Shown: positions 33,858 to 42,699, counted from the stretch's first letter. The stretch: DNA of 64,000 nucleotides from Alteromonas sp. RKMC-009 (GCF_003584565.2 NZ_CP031010.1:1984001-2048000); one strand, 5' to 3'. A program made the numbers and translations. The notes: generated by a model not told the origin, from the letters alone.

Positions 33858-35714
33858 TCAGTGACCGCCGGTGTGAGTGCGGCTTTGCGGTGATGTCAGG
33901 GAAGTACCGTCCTGCATCACAGAAAGGATGTCTTTTGCCGGCATGGGTTTGCCGTAAAGATAGCCTTGTGCGATGTGACAGTCCAGCCGGGTCAGTAGGC
34001 TGGCTTGTTGCTGTGTTTCCACGCCCTCGGCAATCACGTCGATCCCCAGGTTACGGCATAAAGACACAATCCCTTCCACTATTTTTGCGTCACGGTTTCC
34101 TTCAGCCAGACCGCGAATAAATGACTGGTCAAGTTTGACAGTATGAATATCCAGTTCCCGCAGGTAGGCAAATGAACTCATGCCGGTACCAAAATCGTCA
34201 ATCGATGTGGCAATACCCATTTCTCTGAAATCTGACAGTACACGGCGACTTACTGCGATGTCCACCATCGTGGCGCTTTCAGTGAGTTCAAATTCCAGCA
34301 AGGCCGGTTTAATACCTGACTTTTCCAGCAAACTACGGACAAAGGGGATGAATGCGCTGTCCATTAAATTATAAGCAGACAGATTGACTGAAACAGGTAA
34401 TTCAAACCCGTAGGATGACCAGGTTTTGATCTGATTGACCGCCATTTCCACCGTGTAACGGGTAAAAGCATGAATAATTCCGCTTTGTTCGACCAAATCA
34501 ATGAATAACGAAGGTTGCAGCAGTCCTTCTTCAGGGTGCTGCCACCGCACAATGGCTTCGGCGCCTGCCAGCCTGCCACTGCCAATTTCTACTTTGGGCT
34601 GATAATGCAGTACAAATTCTTTATTGTGCAATGCAGAGCGAAGCTGACTGCGCAACGTCACTTTAATGGTGCTGTTATATGCCAGTCTCTCATTATAAAT
34701 TTGCACACCAAGACGTAATTTCTTGGCCCTGTGCATGGCGTTCTCTGCGTTCCTGATCAGCATTTCGGGGTGATGACCATGCTCAGGGAAGCAGGCAACA
34801 CCAATACTGCAACTGACCTCAAATGCACTGTTTCCGATAAATAACGGCTCGCGGCAATCGTACAGCAGGGTAAACGAGCGGCTGAGTACATCGTCTGCCG
34901 GCAGATCAGGGTGCCAGATAACAAATTCATCACTGCGGTAGCGATATACCTTAACGCCTTTTCCGGCAATATTTTTTAACCGCTGTGAAAAAGCAAACAA
35001 CATTCTGTCACCCATAGCGTGTCCCAGCGCATCATTTATTTCTCTGAAGCGGTCGAGATCAAGAAAAAACAACGCGCCATAGGTTGAATTGAAGGTATCA
35101 CCAGACAGCAGTGCATTGCGGTTGGGAAGTTTGGTCAATGCGTCCTCAAGAGCCAGTCGCTCCAGCGTGTTATTAGCCTGCTCAAAGCGGCGGGCAATGA
35201 AGGCGGACATCAGCAGGGCAGCCCACACTGCAACCCAAAACGTAATAAAGCCGGCGACAGAAAGGGTGTTGACTATCTGTGAGGATATCTCAGTGAGATC
35301 TTTTGTGCGCCAGATAACGGTTAACGGGGCTTCATCTGCGGTTGAAGGCAGTTCACGGATGTAAAGACGCAGGTTATTAAATTCTGTGACCGGCTCGCCT
35401 GCATTTGCCGCCAGTGTGTCAGGAAGGTCAGCTATGCCGGACTTTTGATACAAGATTACCGGACCCCGTTTCACCATCATTACCGCATCAGGCATGAGTT
35501 TTTTGTTAATGGCCGGCTGACTGGCAAGGGTGCTGATAAAAGGCATCTGGCTGTCGAAATACTGTTTTTCAAAATCGGTTTCAAGCTCAATCAGAATGCC
35601 ATGGCCGAGGTAGCACAATACGCCTATCAGCAGCATAGATAAGCCTGTGGAGCCTGCCAGCAAGCGCTTGCGCAAGCTGGCTTTATTATGTTGAATTTCG
35701 ACTCTATGCGGCAT
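33858..35714 (-). CDS. GGDEF/EAL membrane protein, degenerate GGDEF, probable c-di-GMP phosphodiesterase
   Basis: 618 aa. Two membrane helices (~18-38 and ~150-172) bracket a small periplasmic domain. The GGDEF domain retains LPNRNALLSG but its signature reads YRSDEF, so it should not make c-di-GMP. The EAL domain has AEAIVRW (EAL as EAI), NLSAYNL, FELTES, IDDFGTGMSS, KLDQSF and IAEGVET, all consistent with phosphodiesterase activity. It lies 92 bp upstream of the phosphorelay operon on the same strand and could be co-regulated. Confidence 0.9.
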   Translation of the reverse strand: MPHRVEIQHNKASLRKRLLAGSTGLSMLLIGVLCYLGHGILIELETDFEKQYFDSQMPFISTLASQPAINKKLMPDAVMMVKRGPVILYQKSGIADLPDTLAANAGEPVTEFNNLRLYIRELPSTADEAPLTVIWRTKDLTEISSQIVNTLSVAGFITFWVAVWAALLMSAFIARRFEQANNTLERLALEDALTKLPNRNALLSGDTFNSTYGALFFLDLDRFREINDALGHAMGDRMLFAFSQRLKNIAGKGVKVYRYRSDEFVIWHPDLPADDVLSRSFTLLYDCREPLFIGNSAFEVSCSIGVACFPEHGHHPEMLIRNAENAMHRAKKLRLGVQIYNERLAYNSTIKVTLRSQLRSALHNKEFVLHYQPKVEIGSGRLAGAEAIVRWQHPEEGLLQPSLFIDLVEQSGIIHAFTRYTVEMAVNQIKTWSSYGFELPVSVNLSAYNLMDSAFIPFVRSLLEKSGIKPALLEFELTESATMVDIAVSRRVLSDFREMGIATSIDDFGTGMSSFAYLRELDIHTVKLDQSFIRGLAEGNRDAKIVEGIVSLCRNLGIDVIAEGVETQQQASLLTRLDCHIAQGYLYGKPMPAKDILSVMQDGTSLTSPQSRTHTGGH

Positions 35715-35892
35715 TGATTGTGGTATCCGCTTTGGAAGGCTGAATCTCAGGTGCAGACCCTGTGGTTCCGGAATAACAATAAATGATGGTATGTGGCACG
35801 GGTCCCTCCTTTGTTATTATTTTATACGGGACCTGTTTGTTATACCTGCTTACGCTTTTTGGGGCAACTTTTGCGCCCGATTTGCGTGCTGT

Positions 35893-36810
35893 TTAACGAA
35901 TTAAAAAGCCTTCCGCTTCTGCTGTGGGAAGATTCATTGACTGATAGCGCAGCTCGCCAATAAAAGCACGGGCAGCGGGTCCGAGACGGTCTCCGTCTTC
36001 AAAACAAAGATACAACAGGCCTTTACGTATACCGCTGGTCTCCATCGGAAGTGGTTTCAACAGCCCCTGATTCAGCTGTGGCTTGATAATAGCCAATGGC
36101 AGCCATGCGAAACCCAGACCTTTGCATATAATGTCGATTGATGTACGTACGTGGCTTACTGTCCAGCGTTGGTCGGCACCCAGCCAGCCGGATTCAGCTT
36201 TGCGTTCTGCAGACGAATCCCGCACCACTATCTGACGGTGAGATTTCAAATCTTCTACGGTCAAAGCACGTTCAAGCTGATGCAGCGGATGGTCCGGGTG
36301 GGCAACGGCAACAAATTCAATTTCGCATAAATCTTCGCTGAAACCGTTTTTAACTGCAAAAGGTGAGATAGCAATATCCACTTCAGCAGCTTTTAATAAT
36401 GAATTTGCACCGTTAAGTACGGTTTCCATCAGTTCTATCCGTAAAAGGGGATATTCCTGAGAGACTTTATTTAAAACATTATATAAAAGCGTAGGCGGGA
36501 AAATAATATCAACAGCAATGCGTAATTGCGTCTCTGTGCCACTTTGCAGGTTCGTCGCAACGGCTTCCAGTTTGTGCGCTTCATCAAGGAGAAAATTAGC
36601 ACGGCGCAGCATTAAGTCACCGGCCTCTGTTAATTTAACTTTTCGCCCGTCATTTTCAAATAAAGTAATGCCAAGGGCTGTTTCAAGTTTTTGAACGGCG
36701 TGATGCACACTCGACTGACTTTTATGTACCAGCTGAGCTGCCTGATTAAAGCCACCTGCATCCACGACGGCTTTAAACATCCGCCACTGCTCTAACGTTG
36801 CTTTCAACAT
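35893..36810 (-). CDS. LysR-family transcriptional regulator
   Basis: 305 aa. N-terminal winged helix-turn-helix (EQWRMFKAVVDAGGFNQAAQLVHKSQSSVHHAVQKLE, in pieces) and a C-terminal effector domain. The HTH reads SQSSVHHAVQKLE instead of the commoner SQPAVSxxIxxLE. It is 131 bp downstream of the rhodanese gene on the same strand. Target genes and effector are unknown. Confidence 0.9.
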   Translation of the reverse strand: MLKATLEQWRMFKAVVDAGGFNQAAQLVHKSQSSVHHAVQKLETALGITLFENDGRKVKLTEAGDLMLRRANFLLDEAHKLEAVATNLQSGTETQLRIAVDIIFPPTLLYNVLNKVSQEYPLLRIELMETVLNGANSLLKAAEVDIAISPFAVKNGFSEDLCEIEFVAVAHPDHPLHQLERALTVEDLKSHRQIVVRDSSAERKAESGWLGADQRWTVSHVRTSIDIICKGLGFAWLPLAIIKPQLNQGLLKPLPMETSGIRKGLLYLCFEDGDRLGPAARAFIGELRYQSMNLPTAEAEGFLIR

Positions 36811-36941
36811 AATTTTCCGTGTCTGTCTTTAATCAACCACTAAGGTAACTTTGCTTCTGTTTCTGATAATCAGTTTACCTCAGAGCGCACGCGGGTAAAA
36901 CACGAAAGCATAAAACCTTATCAACCGGTTGCGCAGGTCCG

Positions 36942-37292
36942 TCATTCAGGGAAGTGTTTACAAATATCTATAACAGGACAGGTGATCACAGAGACATTTT
37001 CGTATCCCATCAATGCAAGTTGTTCTGCAGCCAGTTTGGCACGAACCCCTGATGCGCAATGTAAATAAACCGGTTTGCCGGCGTCAGGGAACTTTTCGGC
37101 CATCTTCATCTCTAATACCCCCCTGGGGAAATTGATAGCGCTTTCAGACGGTTGGTTCTGACATTCACCCGGCTCACGAACGTCAATCAAAACGCCGTCG
37201 TTGGCGGCGCATTCCGACGCTGCCTCTTGAGCAGTGATAATTCGTAAGGGCAGGGTGATAGAAGCAATGCGTTCCTGAATCGTCTTCAGCAT
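36942..37292 (-). CDS. Rhodanese-domain sulfurtransferase
   Basis: 116-aa single rhodanese domain: DVREPGECQ, INFPRGVLEM, and the active-site loop HCASGVRA with catalytic Cys79. It transfers sulfane sulfur through a Cys persulfide. A second Cys-rich tail (VITCPVIDICKHFPE) is a little unusual and could carry sulfur. It is divergent from an ArsR repressor with the two Cys of persulfide sensors, the same pairing as in E. coli ygaVP. GGAG lies before ATG 37292. Confidence 0.9.
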   Translation of the reverse strand: MLKTIQERIASITLPLRIITAQEAASECAANDGVLIDVREPGECQNQPSESAINFPRGVLEMKMAEKFPDAGKPVYLHCASGVRAKLAAEQLALMGYENVSVITCPVIDICKHFPE

Positions 37293-37350
37293 AGTTATTC
37301 TCCGGAAATGGTCGGGTCATGACAGTCATGCCCCCCGATAGTGATAAAAT

Positions 37351-37380
37351 TCACAATATAAGCTAAATGTAATATAGCTT
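37351..37380. promoter_or_regulatory. Candidate ArsR operator between rhodanese and ArsR genes
   Basis: AAGCTA (37360-37365) and TAGCTT (37375-37380) form an inverted repeat in an AT-rich context (AATATAAGCTA...AATATAGCTT also reads as a direct repeat). It lies in the divergent promoter region, as expected for self-regulation. A weaker Fur-like half (TGAGAATCATT) occurs at about 37446, nearer the ArsR start. Confidence 0.4.
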
Positions 37381-37498
37381 GCGGTAAATAAACAGTGGTA
37401 ATACCTTGGAACGCATGTTATTTACGATGAACATTGTTGATAAGTGAGAATCATTTACGCTTTAATACCCACAAATAAATAATAAAGAAGTACTACTA

Positions 37499-37819
37499 AT
37501 GACAGCGACTGCAAATAACATTGACACAGAAGAATTGTTATCCCACGCCTCCGAGGCAGAGCGATATTTAAAGCAATTAGCGAACAAAACCCGCCTTATG
37601 GTGTTGTGTTCTCTGCTAAATGATGAATTTTCTGTATCAGATTTACTTACCCGGATTCCGGTAACTCAGCCGGTACTTTCTCAACATCTGGCACTTTTAC
37701 GTGAGGCCAACATGGTGGCCACCCGTCGTGACGGGCAGACAATTTACTATAGTCTTGCTGACGACAGAGTGAAGCAGACTATAGGCCTGCTTTATGGTTT
37801 CTTCTGTGCTGCAGAGTGA
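37499..37819 (+). CDS. ArsR-family repressor, BigR/SqrR/YgaV-like persulfide sensor
   Basis: 106-aa winged-helix repressor. The DNA-binding part is TQPVLSQHLALLREANMVATRRDGQTIYYSL. Cys37 (RLMVLCSLLND) and Cys103 (LYGFFCAAE) sit where BigR and SqrR have the cysteine pair that forms a polysulfide bridge when reactive sulfur is present. The ArsR metal-binding ELCVC motif is absent, so a sulfur or redox signal is favoured over arsenic. Divergent rhodanese supports this role. Confidence 0.85.
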   Translation: MTATANNIDTEELLSHASEAERYLKQLANKTRLMVLCSLLNDEFSVSDLLTRIPVTQPVLSQHLALLREANMVATRRDGQTIYYSLADDRVKQTIGLLYGFFCAAE

Positions 37820-37840
37820 CATCTCCGGTTCTTATTGAAT

Positions 37841-37862
37841 AAAGGCGGCGGCTGCCGCCTTT
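37841..37862. terminator. Bidirectional terminator between arsR-type and PRC-barrel genes
   Basis: AAAGGCGGC-GGCT-GCCGCCTTT with flanking A/T runs, lying between two convergent stops. Confidence 0.9.
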
Positions 37863-37863
37863 A

Positions 37864-38613
37864 TTATTTTCGATCTGTCATTAATGGTTTACTTGCCAGA
37901 GACGCAAGGTAGTCGGCATCATCAAGGCGGTCATCATCCACTTCCGGTAATGCCATCAGGTCATCATGACTGACGTTCACATGGATCTTATGCGTCGACC
38001 AGTCGATGTCTTTTATCAGCGCGGGGGCGAGCGCAATTTTTTTCCCGCCGGGCAGCCAGTTTCGTGTATCAATAATGAAAAGTTGAATGGCCCAGTTGCG
38101 TTTGTCGATGACAAAATCACATACGTGACCTGTGTCCTCGCCCTGTGCACTGATATCGTACCCGTTTACTTCGTCGCAGGACCGTAAGTGATTTTCAGGC
38201 TTGCTTTCCAGGTTGTCCATGTCGTCCTGCATACTTTGCTGATCAACAAGCTCTGTAGGATGTGAGAAGTCGCCCCAGGCACCCGGTCCCGTCCAGTAAT
38301 AGCCGTAACCGAAATATTTAAACAAGATTTCTTCATATTCCCGCGATAACGGTTTGTGGTCGTCGATGGATGGACTTTCTTTCAAAGCATCTTTGGTCAT
38401 AGACACATAAAGTTTTTCTTCTGTGTCATTCACCTCAGTAAGTGAAATGGGGGAGAGTACTACTTTGCGGCCAAGGGGCAGCCACTTGTGTGTGTCGGCC
38501 ACAAAATACCGGATAACGAAATCCTGATCATCAAACAAAACATCTTTACACTGACCAATATCGCCGTCAGTGGCATGAATTCCGAATTTTGTCAGGGTAT
38601 TAAAAGCAATCAT
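37864..38613 (-). CDS. PRC-barrel domain protein (two repeats)
   Basis: 249 aa. Two PRC-barrel copies: residues ~15-70 (DGDIGQCKDVLFDDQDFVIRYFVADTHKWLPLGRKVVLSP, in parts) and ~150-210 (QGEDTGHVCDFVIDKRNWAIQLFIIDTRNWLPGGKKIALAP). No signal peptide or helix, so cytoplasmic. PRC-barrels pack against other proteins or RNA; the exact partner is unknown. AAGGAC precedes ATG 38613. It neighbours, but is not clearly in operon with, maoP. Confidence 0.88.
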   Translation of the reverse strand: MIAFNTLTKFGIHATDGDIGQCKDVLFDDQDFVIRYFVADTHKWLPLGRKVVLSPISLTEVNDTEEKLYVSMTKDALKESPSIDDHKPLSREYEEILFKYFGYGYYWTGPGAWGDFSHPTELVDQQSMQDDMDNLESKPENHLRSCDEVNGYDISAQGEDTGHVCDFVIDKRNWAIQLFIIDTRNWLPGGKKIALAPALIKDIDWSTHKIHVNVSHDDLMALPEVDDDRLDDADYLASLASKPLMTDRK

Positions 38614-38776
38614 CTTTTTGTCCTTTTTGCCTGCTTAAACCATAAGCGCAGTGAAATCCCGGTCTTACAAGTACTGAGATTGCACGGGTATACATGCTGT
38701 TTCGTACAGGCAATCTAAAAAGATCACAAAAAGCTGCGGGAAAAAGTAAAAAGTTAAAGCGTGAATAAAACGGCAA

Positions 38777-38812
38777 AACCTGACCGGTTCCATGAAAGAA
38801 ACCGGGCAGGTT
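38777..38812 (-). terminator. Terminator of maoP
   Basis: AACCTG-CCGGTT stem (AACCTGaCCGGTT / AACCGGgCAGGTT) of 12 bp with one mismatch, 24 bp after the maoP stop; read on the minus strand it ends in a short T-run. Confidence 0.7.
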
Positions 38813-38836
38813 CATAAAGATGGCTGTGAAGATGAA

Positions 38837-39193
38837 TCAGGCGACGTCGAATGTTTCGTCTGAGTAGTCATCATCAAATTCGGCCGCGTTGCTGGCCGAA
38901 CTGTGTAACGTGTAGAAGTTACGTTTTCCACGGGCAAGGTGTACGTACTTTTGCCACGCTTTTTCCAGTCCGTTCTCAGCCGGAACAGTACCGGAAATGA
39001 AAGCGACAAAGTGTTTTTCGTCAGCGGATTCAGGTTGTATTGTGCCTGATTCCAGATCACACAAAGTTTTACCGTAACGGGTCAGCAAGTCGGCCTCAGG
39101 AATACTGAAGTCTCCGGATTTTCTAAAACCGTACGGAAATTTAACCCTGTCGATAAAGGGCTTTGGAGCTGGTCGGATATCAAACGTTTTCAT
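38837..39193 (-). CDS. maoP: MaoP/YifE (DUF413), macrodomain Ori protein
   Basis: 118 aa with the DUF413 pattern: FPYGFRKSGDFSIPEADLLTRYG, IQPESADEKHFVAFISG, AWQKYV and FYTLHS. It matches E. coli YifE/MaoP over most of its length; the C-terminus is acidic in both. In E. coli MaoP acts at the maoS site to organise the Ori macrodomain. The gene is divergent from hdfR (39801) as in E. coli (yifE-hdfR), with a small gene between. No ribosome-binding site is obvious. Confidence 0.9.
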   Translation of the reverse strand: MKTFDIRPAPKPFIDRVKFPYGFRKSGDFSIPEADLLTRYGKTLCDLESGTIQPESADEKHFVAFISGTVPAENGLEKAWQKYVHLARGKRNFYTLHSSASNAAEFDDDYSDETFDVA

Positions 39194-39509
39194 GGCGAAG
39201 TCTCGAAAAGGAGTAAACTCAGCAGACTTTTAAATCAATAAAAACATCATGGGAAACAAATTTTTTTTACCTTTAAGATAAATTATTTTGAATGTGCTTT
39301 TGTCAGGACGACAAGCACCGTGAGCAGTCCGGGAAACGGGCTCAACGGGGAAATTAGCCCTTTAACGTTACACGAGTGAGGTATCTCATGAACAGAGGGT
39401 GGTTGATTTTTGTTCAGTGAAATTATTCATCGTCACGATGATTAATTTTTGTTTCCCATTTTTGTCAGCACACTGATAATGGAGATGTGGCAATAACTAT
39501 GAGACTGCA
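39194..39509. other. 316-bp region upstream of the 54-codon gene
   Basis: Divergent promoter region for maoP and the small gene. It holds a GC-rich inverted repeat GGGCT/AGCCC (about 39331-39357) and a small stem TCATCG-TCA-CGATGA followed by T-rich sequence (about 39428-39442). No open frame with ribosome-binding site longer than about 12 codons. Confidence 0.5.
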
Positions 39510-39674
39510 ATGAGTAAAGACTATCGTTACCAGCGTGAAGAATGGGACTCGGTAGAAGATGGTGACCTTCACGGCAAAAAAGGCCAGGACCGTCGTCATC
39601 AGGTGAAAACTAAGCAAAAGCGTGACGTTCAGCGTCGCGAAAAACAGCGAAGGCTTCACCAGGAAAGTTACTGA
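39510..39674 (+). CDS. Small highly charged protein, 54 aa
   Basis: Product MSKDYRYQREEWDSVEDGD... ending KQRRLHQESY. The N-terminal half is mixed-charge, the C-terminal half strongly basic (KTKQKRDVQRREKQRR), fitting a nucleic-acid-binding peptide. No signal or membrane helix. A terminator follows 26 bp after the stop, so it is a self-contained unit. It sits between maoP and hdfR. No strong ribosome-binding site. Confidence 0.6.
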   Translation: MSKDYRYQREEWDSVEDGDLHGKKGQDRRHQVKTKQKRDVQRREKQRRLHQESY

Positions 39675-39699
39675 TAACACGCGATTAATGTTATCTGAG

Positions 39700-39737
39700 C
39701 AACGCATCAGTTTTCTGATGCGTTGTGTACATTTTTG
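39700..39737 (+). terminator. Intrinsic terminator of the 54-codon gene
   Basis: CAACGCATCAG-TTTT-CTGATGCGTTG, followed by TGTACATTTTTG. Confidence 0.85.
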
Positions 39738-39800
39738 TTTTACAACCATAGAAAGCTGTGAGACCGTATACCTTGTAACGTGACTCGCTGTGTAGCATCT

Positions 39801-40634
39801 ATGGATATCCGCTTTTTATCTACCTTTCTTGAAGTTGTTAAGACCCGGCATTTTGGTAAAGCCGCTGAGAATCTTTATCTGACACAATCTGCTGTCAGCG
39901 CCAGAATTAAACTGCTGGAAGAGTATTTTCAGACCACTTTATTTATACGCCACCGCAACAGTATTCAATTGACGCAGGCTGGTGAGAAACTCCTTCCTTT
40001 CGCGCATCAACTGACCGACACGCTAAAAGACGCCAAACGGGAACTGCAAGCCGAATCCGGCGAATTTGTGGTGTGCGCCGCTACCCAGCTGGCCAGTGAA
40101 ATGGGGTTCACGTCTGTGCTGGGAAAAGTTCATCAGGCATTTCCTGACTGGTCTGTAAAAGCCGAAGTGCTTACGCTGGACAGCTTATCCCGTCAGCTTC
40201 ATGAAAGAACCATCGACATTGCATTGTCTTCAGAACCGCTGAAGTCTGAAGAAATTCTGAGTACCGAGTTGCTGTGTGAACCCCTTGCTATGTTTGCTTA
40301 TGGTACTGAAGCAGAAGAGCCTGCGCCGAACACCTACGTGTCTGTAGAGTGGGGCAGCAAAGTCAGGGATAAGTTACAGCAAATCAGTCCTCAGCTCCGT
40401 GATGCCAGACTCAGTACAAATTCTCTCCGGCTGGCTGCCAGTAGCCTTACTGAAGAAGGCGGTTTTGCGTTGTTACCGGAATCGGTTGCAAAAAAATTGT
40501 TACCGGCCGGGGAACTCCGTTGTGTCAGTACCTTTGAGGATCTCTCTGCGACGGTTTATCTTAATACAATGAAATCGGTTAAACGTCCTGGGCTACCCGC
40601 ACTGCTCGATTTACTCACATCCGCTCAAGTGTGA
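39801..40634 (+). CDS. hdfR: LysR-family regulator HdfR
   Basis: 277 aa. The N-terminal helix-turn-helix MDIRFLSTFLEVVKTRHFG, KAAENLYLTQSAVSARIKLLE, FIRHRNSIQLTQAGEKLLPFA closely resembles E. coli HdfR, a repressor of the flagellar master operon. Start ATG 39801 matches that family; a GTG seven codons upstream is less likely. Genomic place next to maoP supports the name. The effector domain is more divergent. Confidence 0.88.
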   Translation: MDIRFLSTFLEVVKTRHFGKAAENLYLTQSAVSARIKLLEEYFQTTLFIRHRNSIQLTQAGEKLLPFAHQLTDTLKDAKRELQAESGEFVVCAATQLASEMGFTSVLGKVHQAFPDWSVKAEVLTLDSLSRQLHERTIDIALSSEPLKSEEILSTELLCEPLAMFAYGTEAEEPAPNTYVSVEWGSKVRDKLQQISPQLRDARLSTNSLRLAASSLTEEGGFALLPESVAKKLLPAGELRCVSTFEDLSATVYLNTMKSVKRPGLPALLDLLTSAQV

Positions 40635-40678
40635 TATTACCGGTATCGTCCGGTCACTCACCTTTTTATTTACATCGT

Positions 40679-40701
40679 CAGACTGGCGTAATACCAGTCT
40701 G
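40679..40701 (+). terminator. Hairpin after hdfR
   Basis: CAGACTGG-CGTAATA-CCAGTCTG, 44 bp after the stop. No T-run, so a processing or pausing hairpin is as likely as a terminator. Confidence 0.4.
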
Positions 40702-40881
40702 AATCTGGCATTTAATTCTGTTTGGGTTATGATATCTGCATGCGGTTAAACTTTCGCCAGTCTGGCGGATGAAAAGTTACCGTTTATCTCTGTGTCTGAC
40801 GGATTTAGCACAGATGAGAACCAAATCACTATTAATACTGTATTGACTGACAGAATATGCGGCCATGGAAGGAGTAAAAGC

Positions 40882-42033
40882 ATGCGTTGTCTGAAAATAT
40901 GGGGTCTGGTAATCGCGTGTTTGACCTCATGGGCGTTAACAGCCTCTGTTGAAACTGTCTCTGCGGAACCAGTTCCGGCGAAATATTCCTCATCTGTTAC
41001 CAGTGCGGTACAGCTACAGCCTGCCAACGGCGAAGTGTTCAATTCTGTTGCTCAGGGCGCGATAACGTTCACCCTGGAAAATGGCCTTAACGTGGTCATG
41101 CTGCCCATGAATACAACAGCCGCCGTCACCTTACATTTGCAGTTTGATACCAACCGGTATCCTGATAAACCTTTGCCCGGATTACCTGCGCTGGTTTTCG
41201 ACGTACTGGCAGCAAATCCCGCTTTGTCAGATTTTAACGGTGATCTCCGGCTGGTCAGCGGCGCCCGTACCAGTCAGGTGAGCGTGGATACGTCCGGCGA
41301 AAAAGCTGTGGAAGCGGTTAATGTGCTGGCACAGGCTGTACGCTATAACGGTATTGATGAAGACATTCTGGCAAGAACAAAAGCTGAACACTGGCGGAAC
41401 TATGAAATTGCCGGTTTGCAAAAAGCCACCGGTATTGAGGCCGGTAATTTAAGCCGCGGGACAGTGCAACCGGAAGCGGCTTTATTTTTGAATATCACCG
41501 GCGATGATATCCGCAACTATGTGACTGACACACTGGTGGCCAGCCGTGCCAGACTCTTTGTGGCAGGATATTTTATGCCGGATAAAATGGAACAGGCCAT
41601 ACGACAGGCATTTGCCGGCATGCCGGCTGGAAACGCAGGTGCGTCCGCCGGTGAAAATCGCTATGCCGGCTACACGTTAGTTCACCGTGAAGTGGCAACG
41701 CCCGCCAGCCGGTTAACAGCAGCCTTTGCGCCGGAAAAACGCTTAACGGCGGAGGATAAAACTGCTTCCAGCTTTGTGTTACCGCAACACCAACGCGGTG
41801 AATTAATTAATCAGTTAGCAAATCTTTACGCTTTTGACTTGCAGGAAAGAAGTCTGACCCAATATATCAGCTATATTCATCAAAGATCAGTCGTCCGGTC
41901 TGGCAATACTGTGGAGAGAAATCCCATGGCAGATTCATTATCATCGGGTAATGGAAAGCCGGAATATCAAACACAGGATGATAAGCCGGATGCTGAAAAA
42001 TTTAAGTCAGATAACCGCTTGCCGGTTCTGTAA
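40882..42033 (+). CDS. M16-peptidase-like secreted protein without zinc motif
   Basis: 383 aa with signal peptide (MRCLKIWGLVIACLTSWALT). ITFTLENGLNVVMLPMNTTAAVTLHLQF is the standard opening of an M16 N-terminal domain, but the HxxEH zinc site expected about 40 residues later reads LPALVFDVLAAN; no HxxEH occurs. It also covers roughly a half-length M16 unit, then a low-complexity hydrophilic tail. So it is probably a non-catalytic M16 homologue, like the partner subunits of two-subunit M16 proteases. GGAGG-type site (AAGGAG) precedes ATG 40882. DUF2750 follows 8 bp later. Confidence 0.75.
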   Translation: MRCLKIWGLVIACLTSWALTASVETVSAEPVPAKYSSSVTSAVQLQPANGEVFNSVAQGAITFTLENGLNVVMLPMNTTAAVTLHLQFDTNRYPDKPLPGLPALVFDVLAANPALSDFNGDLRLVSGARTSQVSVDTSGEKAVEAVNVLAQAVRYNGIDEDILARTKAEHWRNYEIAGLQKATGIEAGNLSRGTVQPEAALFLNITGDDIRNYVTDTLVASRARLFVAGYFMPDKMEQAIRQAFAGMPAGNAGASAGENRYAGYTLVHREVATPASRLTAAFAPEKRLTAEDKTASSFVLPQHQRGELINQLANLYAFDLQERSLTQYISYIHQRSVVRSGNTVERNPMADSLSSGNGKPEYQTQDDKPDAEKFKSDNRLPVL

Positions 42034-42041
42034 GGAAATGT

Positions 42042-42407
42042 ATGTCTTTATCTCACCCTCTACTTGAAGTCAGTGCTGAAAAACGCCTTCAGGCCACCGT
42101 TGAATCCGTCATTGAAAATGGCGAGGTGTGGATCTTAAAAGATGACGATGGTTGTGTGATGCTCACTTCTGATGAAGAAGACGGTGTGCCGGTATGGCCT
42201 GATGAGGCGCTGGCTGCACTCTGGGCTACGGATGAATGGTCTCACTGTGAGCCGTTACGTATTTCCCTGCAGGACTGGATGCAAAAGTGGACACCGGGCC
42301 TGTTGAAAGACGCGCTGGTGGTCATGGTTTGCCCGGTACCGGGTGAAGAAGGCGAGATTATTGATCCGGATGTTATGGCGGAGAAAATTCTCGCTGCAAA
42401 AGGCTGA
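42042..42407 (+). CDS. DUF2750 family protein
   Basis: 121 aa, soluble. The pattern RLQATVESVIENGEVWILKDDDGCVMLTSDEEDGVPVWPDEALAALWA (in pieces), then W(S)HCEPLRISLQDWMQKWTPGL and VMVCPVPGEEGEIIDPD, is characteristic of DUF2750. Function unknown. AAGGAAA precedes the ATG; 8 bp after the M16-like gene, so co-transcribed. Confidence 0.9.
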   Translation: MSLSHPLLEVSAEKRLQATVESVIENGEVWILKDDDGCVMLTSDEEDGVPVWPDEALAALWATDEWSHCEPLRISLQDWMQKWTPGLLKDALVVMVCPVPGEEGEIIDPDVMAEKILAAKG

Positions 42408-42465
42408 TCGCAGGGGCTGCCTCTTACGTTAAAACCGTATCAGAAATGAATAAAAGGAGCAGCGC

Positions 42466-42699
42466 ATGTTATTGCAACAACCCACGATGCAGGATCTGTT
42501 CGCTCAACTCGGTCTGGACAACAGCGATGAAGCGATTGAAAATTTTGTCGAAAAACACCGGGGTTTGAACGACAGCAGACACATTGAAGATGCACCTTTC
42601 TGGAATGATGCACAGGCTACATTCTTGAGAAGTGCGTTGCTGGAGGATGCTGAATGGGTCGAAATTATCGATCAACTGAATGCCGAACTGCATCATTAA
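42466..42699 (+). CDS. DUF2789 family protein
   Basis: 77 aa. TMQDLFAQLGLDNSDEAIENFVEKHRGL, APFWNDAQATFLRSALLEDAEWVEIIDQLNAEL (in parts) matches the DUF2789 consensus. Small, helical, acidic, soluble; function unknown. AAAGGAG before ATG 42466. Probably last gene of the unit, followed by a terminator. Confidence 0.92.
   Translation: MLLQQPTMQDLFAQLGLDNSDEAIENFVEKHRGLNDSRHIEDAPFWNDAQATFLRSALLEDAEWVEIIDQLNAELHH

Noticed and set aside
37440-37462. Fur-box-like sequence before the ArsR gene
   Set aside because: Only about 12 of 15 positions match and no iron gene is adjacent; too weak to list.
38600-38815. 71-codon minus frame between PRC-barrel gene and maoP
   Set aside because: It runs through the maoP terminator and has no ribosome-binding site.
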